Positions 7,473 to 14,246 of a DNA stretch of 20,836 nt are shown here, in pieces. Within the stretch, counting starts at the first letter, position 1. Each line of letters begins with the position of its first letter. The position numbers were made by a program, and so were the translations under genes. The stretch lies in NCBI GenBank assembly GCA_902772605.1, contig CACYBG010000336.1:1-20836 (forward strand), given 5' to 3'. The stretch comes from an uncultured Spirochaetaceae bacterium. Lineage in GTDB: Bacteria > Spirochaetota > Spirochaetia > Treponematales > Treponemataceae. The notes below the pieces were generated by a model that worked only from the letters and a program-made list of their open reading frames with translations, searched no databases and was not told the DNA's origin.

Positions 7473-7868
7473 ATGTACGTCATAAAAAACGGATTCATCA
7501 GGGCGGCGATCGGTGCAGTCCTGATTTTGTGCGGTGGGCTCTGTTTTTCACAGGAAGATGAATACTATCTGGAAATCGACGAATATCTCGGCCAGCCGGT
7601 CGAATGCGTGGAAGCCGTTCTGGGAAGTCCATCGGAAGACGGAATCGACACGATATATGCAGACTACAAGAACACCTCTGTCCTTGATCCTGAATACAGC
7701 ATGTATTTTCCAAGCGGAGAACTGAAGGACGGAGTAAAGGTCAGGATAATGGTCTGGGACTCATCGGAAATATGCTCTATCGTATGGGCGAAACAGGACA
7801 AGGAAAATTACGGGGACTGGATAGTCTTCACATCGGTCGCCCATGACGACAACGTAAAATTCCAGTAA
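7473..7868 (+). CDS. Small exported protein of unknown family
   Basis: 131 residues from the ATG at 7473. The frame is open further upstream (Met at 7413), but the start at 7473 puts a signal peptide at the very N-terminus (MYVIKNGFIRAAIGAVLILC) and has a GGTGGGG ribosome binding site at 7464-7470. Cleavage is likely near CFSQ|EDEYY, residue 26. Cysteines at 20 and 25 do not fit a good lipobox. The mature part, about 105 residues, is acidic and probably beta-rich, with EYLGQPVECVEAVLGSPSED followed by short strands. The G-x-P pattern near its start loosely recalls small outer-membrane-linked domains such as SmpA/OmlA, but the match is too weak to assign. I do not recognise the family. It is divergent from tyrS. 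Confidence 0.72.
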   Translation: MYVIKNGFIRAAIGAVLILCGGLCFSQEDEYYLEIDEYLGQPVECVEAVLGSPSEDGIDTIYADYKNTSVLDPEYSMYFPSGELKDGVKVRIMVWDSSEICSIVWAKQDKENYGDWIVFTSVAHDDNVKFQ

Positions 7869-7915
7869 CCTTCCAAACGAAAATCATTCCGTACATGCTG
7901 CGGGTTCCAAAAATC

Positions 7916-7942
7916 TGCAATTCACAAAATGCCTTCCGTGGT
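7916..7942 (+). repeat. 27-bp direct repeat, copy 1
   Basis: 7916-7942 matches 8241-8267 at 26 of 27 bases (A7919 against C8244), with a spacing of 325 bp. Both contain ATTCACAAAATGCCTTCCGT. Copy 2 supplies the 3' strand of the long stem and the 5' arm of the terminator at 8257-8285; copy 1 lacks the matching terminator 3' arm. Confidence 0.85.
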
Positions 7943-8240
7943 GTCATTAGTATGCGTTAATCTTAATGAAGATGTTTTTTCAAAAACATTAGTTCTCGCA
8001 TCTTAATAAGGTTGTGAATGGCAAGTGCAATAAATATTCCATGGAAAGTTTAATGTTGATTGAGGAGACGCTGTAATGGGAGGCGGGGTTCGTGACAAGC
8101 TGCCATTTGTGCGGTGGGGAGCGCCAGCGACTCCAATACCTTATACCGCACACTCTTGGCAGATTGGCACGGTTCCCGCTGGAAATGGAAGCGTATCCTC
8201 ATTAGATTTACGTTTCCTAAATTTCATTAAGATTTGCGCT

Positions 8241-8267
8241 TGCCATTCACAAAATGCCTTCCGTGGT
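8241..8267 (+). repeat. 27-bp direct repeat, copy 2
   Basis: This is the second copy of the repeat at 7916-7942 (26 of 27 bases). It carries TGCCATTCACAA, which is also present inverted at 8012-8023 as part of the 19-bp stem, so three versions of this sequence lie within about 340 bp. Confidence 0.85.
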
Positions 8268-8285
8268 TTTCATGGGAGGTTTTTT
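8257..8285 (+). terminator. Intrinsic terminator just upstream of the nadE promoter
   Basis: CCTTCCGTG (8257-8265) pairs with CATGGGAGG (8271-8279) over nine positions (two G-U) around GTTTT, followed by six T (8280-8285). It would end transcription entering from 7869-8256. The GGGAGG within it is not a useful ribosome binding site for nadE. Confidence 0.78.
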
Positions 8286-8295
8286 GTTGTATACT
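8267..8295 (+). promoter_or_regulatory. Promoter of nadE, predicted leaderless
   Basis: TTTTCA (8267-8272), a 17-bp spacer and TATACT (8290-8295; five of six matches) predict a start at about 8302-8303, on or beside the nadE ATG. The -35 lies in the terminator hairpin, so the two signals overlap. Confidence 0.5.
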
Positions 8296-8302
8296 GATTT
8301 CC

Positions 8303-10363
8303 ATGACTTACGACATATTGCGGGCCGGATGTGCATCCCCGGACCTGAAAGTAGCGGACTGCGGTTTCAACTCGGATGAAATCATCAGGACCATAATCGA
8401 GGCCGATGAAAACGACATACGCCTCATGATTTTCCCGGAACTTTCCGTAACGGGATATACATGCTCAGACCTCTTCCTGCAGCGCAGCCTCATTGAAGAC
8501 GCCAGAAAATCGATAGAAAAGATTGCAAAATCCACAAAGGACACGAAGGTTCTTTCGGCAGTCGGATTTCCGATGGAAGCGTTCGGTTCCCTCTACAACT
8601 GCGCGGCATACATCTTCAAGGGAAGCATCGTTGCGATAATTCCCAAATCATTCATACCGAACTATTCGGAATTCTATGAAATGAGGTGGTTTTCGCCGGC
8701 ATCCCCGAAACTTCCGCAGACGCTTTACTTTTCTGATGAAAACCCGGAAGTTCCGTTCGGAGTGGACATATTGATTCAGGATGAAAACAATCCTGCCGTT
8801 ACGATTGCAACGGAAATATGCGAGGACCTTTGGGTTCCGTTCTCACCGTCCACAAATGCGGCGATGTGCGGTGCAACCGTTACGGCAAACCTCAGTGCAA
8901 GCAACGAGGTGGTAGGAAAGGCCGAGTACAGGAGGATGCTTGTGGCGTCACATTCGGCAAAGACCGTTTCGGCCTACATCTATGCAAATGCAGGACATGA
9001 CGAAAGCTCAACAGACATGATTTTCTCAGGACACAGCCTTATTGCCCTCAACGGAAGCATAAAGGCGGAATCAAGGCTTTTCGAGGATTCGGGAAAAATT
9101 ATGTTCTGCGATCTTGACCTTGGAAGGGTCGTTCAGGACAGGCTCAGGACGACGACATTCAAGGCGTGCGCCGAAAACTGGATTCCGGACCCGTACGGAA
9201 GCTACCGGACCGTTACGGTAAAGCTCGACGACAACTGTTTCGGAAGCGAAAGGGAACGCTCCCCACAGATAGGATTCAACGCAGGAAGCCGAAAATCCGT
9301 TTCGTCAGATGCAGGATGGTTAAGGGACCTTATTCACCCCCACCCCTTCGTTCCATCGGGAAAAAGGGAAAGGGAAGAAAGGTGCCGTGCAGTAGTAGAG
9401 ATGCAGGCTGAAGGACTTGCAAAAAGACTACGCCACATAAACGCACGTAGTGCAGTCATCGGTTTAAGCGGAGGCCTTGATTCAACGCTCGCACTCCTTG
9501 TTACCGCATATGCATTCGACAAGTGCGGAATCGACAGGAAAAGCATAACCGCAATAACGATGCCATGCTTCGGCACTACGGATAGGACCTATGGAAATGC
9601 ATGTTCCCTTGCGGATCAAATCGGAGCAGAACTTAGGGAAGTCGACATAAAGGAAGCCGTAAACATACATTTCAGGGACATCGGACAGGATCCGTCGGTA
9701 CATGACGTAACGTATGAAAACTCTCAGGCTCGGGAAAGGACCCAGATACTCATGGACTATGCAAACAAGGTCAACGGGATAGTCATAGGAACGGGAGACC
9801 TGAGCGAACTTGCACTCGGATGGTGCACATATAACGGCGACCACATGAGCATGTACGGGGTCAACTCGTCCATACCTAAAACGCTCGTGCGGTATCTGGT
9901 CCAGTGGTTTGCAGATGACGCCGGAGCAAGGGGAAATTCAAGGCTAAGCGAAGTACTGAACGACATACTTTCTACTCCGGTAAGCCCGGAGCTCATTCCT
10001 CCAGAAGGAAAAAACATAAGCCAGAAAACGGAGGAACTTGTCGGACCGTACGAACTGCACGATTTCTTCCTCTATTATGTGATTCGCTGGGGATTCAGTC
10101 CGAAAAAGATTTTCTTCCTTGCAAGACAGGCGTTTGAATGCCGCGATGAAAAAGGATGCGGATACACGGCGGAAACGATATACGGATGGCTCAGGACTTT
10201 CTACAGGAGGTTCTTCGCTCAGCAGTTCAAGAGAAGCTGCATGCCAGACGGAGCCAAGGTCGGTACGGTCAGTCTGTCACCAAGGGGCGACTGGAGGATG
10301 CCTAGCGATGCGTCCTGTGCAGTCTGGATGAAGGAACTTGACGAAATGGAAAAGGGGTTCTGA
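8303..10363 (+). CDS. nadE: Glutamine-dependent NAD+ synthetase
   Basis: 686 residues, the usual length of the two-domain form. It amidates deamido-NAD+ to NAD+ with ATP and glutamine in the cytoplasm. The N-terminal nitrilase-type glutaminase domain (about 5-290) has the Glu-Lys-Cys triad at Glu46 (FPELSVTGY), Lys115 (IPKSF) and Cys173 (EICEDLW). The C-terminal synthetase domain (about 350-686) has the ATP pyrophosphatase loop SGGLDS (389-394), GTGDLSELALGW (496-507) and KTEELVGPYELHDFF (575-589). The frame is open for 23 codons upstream, but those codons lie in repeat and terminator sequence; family alignment and the promoter favour 8303. No Shine-Dalgarno is present. The TGA overlaps the rlmJ ATG by one base, so the two are probably translationally coupled. 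Confidence 0.96.
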   Translation: MTYDILRAGCASPDLKVADCGFNSDEIIRTIIEADENDIRLMIFPELSVTGYTCSDLFLQRSLIEDARKSIEKIAKSTKDTKVLSAVGFPMEAFGSLYNCAAYIFKGSIVAIIPKSFIPNYSEFYEMRWFSPASPKLPQTLYFSDENPEVPFGVDILIQDENNPAVTIATEICEDLWVPFSPSTNAAMCGATVTANLSASNEVVGKAEYRRMLVASHSAKTVSAYIYANAGHDESSTDMIFSGHSLIALNGSIKAESRLFEDSGKIMFCDLDLGRVVQDRLRTTTFKACAENWIPDPYGSYRTVTVKLDDNCFGSERERSPQIGFNAGSRKSVSSDAGWLRDLIHPHPFVPSGKREREERCRAVVEMQAEGLAKRLRHINARSAVIGLSGGLDSTLALLVTAYAFDKCGIDRKSITAITMPCFGTTDRTYGNACSLADQIGAELREVDIKEAVNIHFRDIGQDPSVHDVTYENSQARERTQILMDYANKVNGIVIGTGDLSELALGWCTYNGDHMSMYGVNSSIPKTLVRYLVQWFADDAGARGNSRLSEVLNDILSTPVSPELIPPEGKNISQKTEELVGPYELHDFFLYYVIRWGFSPKKIFFLARQAFECRDEKGCGYTAETIYGWLRTFYRRFFAQQFKRSCMPDGAKVGTVSLSPRGDWRMPSDASCAVWMKELDEMEKGF

Positions 10364-11250
10364 TGCTTTCATATCAGCACGAATATCATGCCGGAAACCA
10401 TGCGGACATATTGAAGCACGTATGCCTCTGTGCCATACTCGATTCACTTGCGAAAAAGGAAAAGCCGTTCACGCTGATTGACACCCATGCAGGAGCCGGA
10501 CGATTTAATCTTGACGATTCAAGGCTTCTGAAAACCGGCGAAGCTGAAAGCGGCATAAAGAAACTGTTTTCAAGCGTCAAGGAAGGATTGAAGGTTCCAA
10601 AGGCAATCCAAAGGTACATGGATGTCGAGGCTCCATATTTCAGTTCGGGACTGTATGCAGGAAGTCCGGAAATCGAAAGGCTCTACCTGAGGCGGGGCGA
10701 CATACTTCACCTGACGGAAATGCATCCAGAAGCCCTTTCATCACTTGAATCCAACGTGAATGAAAAGCTGATTACGACAGACGGGGCAAGACGGCAAGAC
10801 GGAAAATGCATGGTACACGGCGGGGACAGTTACAGGACCCTTTCATCCCTGCTTCCACCGCTGGTAAAGAGGGGGCTGATACTCTGCGACCCGAGTTACG
10901 AAGACAAAAGCGACTACAGGCAGGTTACCGAAGCGCTTAAGAATGCACGCAGGAAATGGAACACGGCAATAATCGCACTGTGGTATCCGATTTTGGAAAG
11001 GAAAAAGAATGAAACCGCACAGATGCTATGCGAACTTGAGGATTTTTCAAAGCTTGGATTGAATCCGTGCGGATGCGAGAAATTTGAACTTCAAATCTAC
11101 GGTCCTGATACCATGCCTGATGAAATGAAGGAGGATTCCGCCCCCCACATGACGGGAAGCGGAATGCTCATAATAAATCCGCCGTGGCTCCTTAAGGAAA
11201 GCATGACGGAGGCCCTGGATTTCCTGGGGTCGGTTTTTACGGCAGGATGA
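10363..11250 (+). CDS. rlmJ: 23S rRNA (adenine2030-N6)-methyltransferase RlmJ
   Basis: 295 residues; the E. coli protein has about 280. It transfers a methyl group from S-adenosylmethionine to A2030 of 23S rRNA. The family signature opens the protein (MLSYQHEYHAGNHADILKH, 1-19). The SAM-binding motif I is LIDTHAGAGRF (38-48) and the catalytic DPSYE is at 176-180 (the N6-adenine DPPY-type motif). Later segments IALWYPI and GSGMLIINPPW also fit. The ATG shares its A with the nadE stop codon (TGATG) and has GGGG at 10354-10357 as a ribosome binding site. The pairing with NAD synthetase is probably only a transcriptional convenience. Confidence 0.95.
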   Translation: MLSYQHEYHAGNHADILKHVCLCAILDSLAKKEKPFTLIDTHAGAGRFNLDDSRLLKTGEAESGIKKLFSSVKEGLKVPKAIQRYMDVEAPYFSSGLYAGSPEIERLYLRRGDILHLTEMHPEALSSLESNVNEKLITTDGARRQDGKCMVHGGDSYRTLSSLLPPLVKRGLILCDPSYEDKSDYRQVTEALKNARRKWNTAIIALWYPILERKKNETAQMLCELEDFSKLGLNPCGCEKFELQIYGPDTMPDEMKEDSAPHMTGSGMLIINPPWLLKESMTEALDFLGSVFTAG

Positions 11251-11251
11251 A

Positions 11252-11303
11252 CCTAAGGAAACACTGAATTAATGCTTCGTGTATTAAACAGCGGTTCCCT
11301 AAT
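11252..11303. repeat. Palindromic repeat copy C, between rlmJ and clpB
   Basis: The left arm CCTAAGGAAACACTG (11252-11266) continues to AATTAATGC, the loop is TTCGT, and the right arm (11281-11303) includes GTATTAAACAGCGG and TTCCCTAAT. The inner stem TTAATGC/GTATTAA has seven pairs, one of them G-T. A second CCTTAGG at 11314-11320 is the inverse of the CCTAAGG at 11252-11258. It lies between converging genes, where no other terminator with a T run is visible, so it may help end both transcripts. Confidence 0.6.
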
Positions 11304-11345
11304 CCGCCTGACCCCTTAGGCATCAAGCGGAATAAGTTCAATCCA

Positions 11346-13955
11346 TTATCCATTTACACCGTTGGCCGACACGTCGAATTTCAGCTCGCCGCCGTTTTTA
11401 GACACTGAGACGCTTGAACCGTCCGGTATCTCTCCGGAAAGCACGAGCCTTGATATCGGGTTTTCAACGTAGGTCTGTATCGCACGCTTTACAGGCCTTG
11501 CTCCAAAGGCAGGATCGTAACCCATGTCAGAAATGAAATCCAGTGCGGAATCATCGAACGAAATGCTAATCCTCCTGGACTCAAGCCTTGATGACACGCG
11601 CTTCAGCTGAAGGGAGACTATGGACCTTATGCTTTCCTTACCGAGTCTGTTGAATGCGACTATTTCATCGATTCTGTTCAGGAACTCGGGACGGAACGAA
11701 GCCTTAAGCACCCCGCTAACCCTTTCAAGTATCTCGGAAGACGAAAGCCCCTCCTCGCCGCCGTCAAGAATCAGGTCGGAGCCAAGGTTGCTTGTCATGA
11801 TGATTATCGTGTTTCTGAAATCAACGACACGCCCCTGTCCGTCTGTCAGTCGTCCATCATCCAGAACCTGAAGCAGTATGTTGAATACGTCAGGATTAGC
11901 CTTTTCAATCTCGTCGAAAAGCACTACGGAATACGGTCTCCTCCTGACGGCCTCCGTAAGCTGTCCACCCTCGTCATATCCGACGTATCCCGGCGGTGCA
12001 CCTATGAGCCTTGAAACGGAATGCTTCTCCATGTATTCGCTCATGTCAATCCTGGTCATGGCCTTTTCATCGTTGAAGAGGAAATCGGCAAGAACCTTTG
12101 CAAGCTCTGTCTTTCCGACTCCGGTCGGTCCAATGAACATGAAGGAACCTACCGGCCTGTTAGGATCGTTAAGTCCGGACCTGTTCCTCCTGATTGCATC
12201 GGACACCACCCTTACGGCTTCATCCTGACCTATAACCTTCCTGTGGAGCACATCCTCCAGCGCAAGATACTTCTGCTTTTCACTGGCCATCATCTTTGCA
12301 ACCGGTATACCGGTCCATGAACTTACGACGCGGGCTATGTCCTCTTCGGTTACCTCCTGCCTCAAAAGGCTTTCCCTTTCTCCTCCACCGGATTCGGACA
12401 TTTTCTTTGCGGACTCGAGCTTCTTCTCAAGGTCTGGGATTATCGAATACTTAAGCTCCGCCGCCTTTGCAAGGTTTCCTTCCCTGGTGAACTTTTCCTC
12501 TTCGAATTTTGCCTTCTCCAGGCTTTCCTTGATTTTCCGGTCGCCTTCGATTGCAGACTTCTCGTTTTCCCACTGCATCTTCATTACGTCGCGCGCCGAT
12601 GTGACCTCTGCAATCTCCTTCTCAAGCTTTTCAAGGCGTTCAAGGCTCGCAGCATCGTCTTCCTTTGACAGAGACTGACGTTCTATCGCCAGCTGAAGGA
12701 TTCTGCGTTCAAGCTTATCCAGTTCGACAGGCTGACTTTCAATCTCCATCTTTATCCTGCTGGCCGCTTCATCGACCAGATCGATCGCCTTGTCAGGAAG
12801 GAATCTGCTCGTAATGTAACGGTCGCTCAACGTTGCCGCTGCGACAAGGGCTTCATCGTTTATCTTGACACCGTGATGTATTTCATACTTGTCCCTGAGT
12901 CCTCGGAGTATTGCAATCGTATCCTCGACCGTAGGCTCGGCGCAAAGGACCTGCTGGAACCTTCTTTCCAGTGCCGCATCCTTTTCAATGTACTTCCTGT
13001 ATTCGTCAAGCGTTGTCGCGCCTATTACGTGAAGGTCGCCGCGTGCAAGTGCCGGTTTCAAGAGGTTTGACGCATCCATTCCTCCTTCGGACGCACCGGC
13101 ACCGACTATCGTGTGAAGTTCGTCGATGAAAAGTATTATCTCGCCGTCAGACTTCGAAACCTCGGTTATGACGTTCTTGAACCTTTCCTCAAACTCTCCG
13201 CGGTATTTTGCACCGGCAACAAGAAGTCCCATGTCAAGCGAAAGCAGCCTCTTGTTCTTAAGGCTGTCCGGAACATCCTTGGATGCAATCCTCCGTGCAA
13301 GCCCCTCGACTATGGCGGTTTTTCCGACTCCAGGCTCTCCTATGAGGACGGGATTATTCTTCGTCCTGCGGCTTAAGACCTGCATCACCCTTCGGATTTC
13401 CTCGTCCCTTCCGATTACCGGATCTATCTTATCCTGCCGTGCACGCATCGTAAGGTCCACGCAGTATTTTTCAAGCACCCGAATCTTACCCTCAGGATCG
13501 TTTGAATCGACCCTTTCGTTTCCTCGTATTGATTTCAACGCAGTCAGGACGGAAGACTTTACGGCACCGATCTTCCTGAGCATTTCCCCCGTATTGCCGT
13601 CGCTTTCCGTCATGGCAAGGAATACGTGTTCGGTAGAAAGGTACATGTCCTTCAATGCAGACATTTCCCCTTCAGCCTTTGCCATAACCTTCTGCAGTTC
13701 GGAAGAAGCCCTCATTCCGTTACCTGCACCGCTAACCCTTGGCTCGGAATTCAAAATCCTGTCGATTTCCGATTCAAGATTTTCCTTCCTTATGCCTATA
13801 CGTTCGATGAGGGGAGCAATCATTCCGTCTTTCTGATTGAGCATTGCATAAAGGAGATGGGCGCATCCGATTTCGGCATGGTCCCTCTGTTGTGCAAGGG
13901 TATCGGCATCCCTTATCGCCGACTGCATTTTAAGTGTCATCTGATCGTAATCCAT
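11346..13955 (-). CDS. clpB: ATP-dependent disaggregase ClpB (Hsp100)
   Basis: 869 residues (E. coli 857). It is a hexameric AAA+ chaperone that rescues aggregated proteins together with DnaK. An N-terminal Clp repeat domain covers about 1-145. AAA1 has Walker A GEPGVGKT (206-213), Walker B ILFIDE (274-279) and pore loop KYRGEFEER (250-258). The coiled-coil middle domain of about 400-530 is the hallmark that separates ClpB from ClpA and ClpC. AAA2 has Walker A GPTGVGKT (609-616), the GYVG pore loop (656-659) and Walker B VVLFDE (677-682). The frame is open to a Met at 14027, but GGAGG (13963-13967) seven bases before the ATG at 13955 sets the start, which matches family alignments. No CIRCE element is seen; a different inverted repeat lies in the leader (13981-14008). 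Confidence 0.96.
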   Translation of the reverse strand: MDYDQMTLKMQSAIRDADTLAQQRDHAEIGCAHLLYAMLNQKDGMIAPLIERIGIRKENLESEIDRILNSEPRVSGAGNGMRASSELQKVMAKAEGEMSALKDMYLSTEHVFLAMTESDGNTGEMLRKIGAVKSSVLTALKSIRGNERVDSNDPEGKIRVLEKYCVDLTMRARQDKIDPVIGRDEEIRRVMQVLSRRTKNNPVLIGEPGVGKTAIVEGLARRIASKDVPDSLKNKRLLSLDMGLLVAGAKYRGEFEERFKNVITEVSKSDGEIILFIDELHTIVGAGASEGGMDASNLLKPALARGDLHVIGATTLDEYRKYIEKDAALERRFQQVLCAEPTVEDTIAILRGLRDKYEIHHGVKINDEALVAAATLSDRYITSRFLPDKAIDLVDEAASRIKMEIESQPVELDKLERRILQLAIERQSLSKEDDAASLERLEKLEKEIAEVTSARDVMKMQWENEKSAIEGDRKIKESLEKAKFEEEKFTREGNLAKAAELKYSIIPDLEKKLESAKKMSESGGGERESLLRQEVTEEDIARVVSSWTGIPVAKMMASEKQKYLALEDVLHRKVIGQDEAVRVVSDAIRRNRSGLNDPNRPVGSFMFIGPTGVGKTELAKVLADFLFNDEKAMTRIDMSEYMEKHSVSRLIGAPPGYVGYDEGGQLTEAVRRRPYSVVLFDEIEKANPDVFNILLQVLDDGRLTDGQGRVVDFRNTIIIMTSNLGSDLILDGGEEGLSSSEILERVSGVLKASFRPEFLNRIDEIVAFNRLGKESIRSIVSLQLKRVSSRLESRRISISFDDSALDFISDMGYDPAFGARPVKRAIQTYVENPISRLVLSGEIPDGSSVSVSKNGGELKFDVSANGVNG

Positions 13956-13980
13956 GCAACAGCCTCCATAAAACACAGAT

Positions 13981-14008
13981 GTTACGGTTAACGCCGAATA
14001 ACCGTCAC
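13981..14008. promoter_or_regulatory. Inverted repeat in the clpB leader
   Basis: GTTACGGTTA (13981-13990), eight bases, TAACCGTCAC (13999-14008): nine of ten positions are complementary. It is not CIRCE (TTAGCACTC-N9-GAGTGCTAA). It lies in the leader, about 50 bases after the predicted transcription start and 26 before the clpB ATG. It could be an operator or an RNA hairpin. Confidence 0.45.
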
Positions 14009-14066
14009 TCGGATCAGTCAGCATCAACCTGTAAAGCCGATTGGCAATCCACCTGTTCTGAAAGAA

Positions 14067-14095
14067 AATATATTGAAATAAAATCAGGAATTCAA
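14067..14095 (-). promoter_or_regulatory. Promoter of clpB
   Basis: On the minus strand, TTGAAT (14095-14090), a 17-bp spacer and TATATT (14072-14067) give a good sigma-70-type promoter starting near 14060, with a leader of about 105 bases. Confidence 0.6.
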
Positions 14096-14178
14096 ATTTA
14101 TTTTGGAGGATTCTGTAAACCGCATCTCAATGGCGAGTGTCAAAAAAACGGGAATGACTGGACGGTAAGGCGAAAGAT

Positions 14179-14204
14179 AAAAAAAGGACCGGAAAATCCA
14201 GTCC
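14179..14204 (-). terminator. Intrinsic terminator after the tocopherol-cyclase-like gene
   Basis: On the minus strand, GGAC-T-GG pairs with CC-G-GTCC (14204-14186; in RNA the central U-G is a wobble pair), followed by seven T (14185-14179). It separates this gene from the clpB promoter. Confidence 0.75.
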
Positions 14205-14246
14205 CATCCGAATGCCGATTGTTCAGCTTTTTTCAAACCATAAAGG

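Larger units (their letters stand above)
8012..8285 (+). ncRNA. Candidate structured RNA (or folded repeat element) upstream of nadE
   Basis: The gene-free stretch 7869-8302 can fold as one plus-strand RNA. A 19-bp stem joins 8012-8030 to 8234-8252 (18 Watson-Crick pairs and one G-U). Inside it, 8100-8105 pairs with 8157-8162, 8109-8115 with 8145-8151 and 8118-8121 with 8131-8134, giving one long stepped hairpin; 8187-8195 pairs with 8209-8217 (nine pairs, one G-U). A terminator hairpin with six T follows at once (8257-8285). All four non-Watson-Crick positions in these stems are G-U on the plus strand and would be A-C mismatches on the minus strand, which favours a plus-strand RNA. A weak promoter (TTCAAA 7979-7984, 17 bp, CTTAAT 8002-8007) would start near 8014. 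No tmRNA, RNase P or SRP RNA signature was seen. A non-autonomous mobile element is the main alternative. Confidence 0.4.

Noticed and set aside
8100..8285. tmRNA, RNase P RNA or SRP RNA
   Set aside because: The conserved signatures (tRNA-like ends, RNase P core motifs, the SRP GGAAGCAGC-type loop) were looked for and not seen.
8076..8297. 73-codon open frame in the gene-free stretch before nadE
   Set aside because: It runs through the stepped hairpin, the repeat and the terminator; its composition is unlike its neighbours and it has no well-spaced ribosome binding site. The RNA structure explains the sequence better.
8234..8302. Upstream start for nadE adding 23 residues
   Set aside because: The extra codons lie in repeat and terminator sequence upstream of the -10 box, and the family starts near MTYDILRAG.
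13126..13836. 236-codon open frame on the plus strand inside clpB
   Set aside because: It is antisense to well-conserved ClpB sequence and is Ser/Leu/Phe-rich, typical of a shadow frame.
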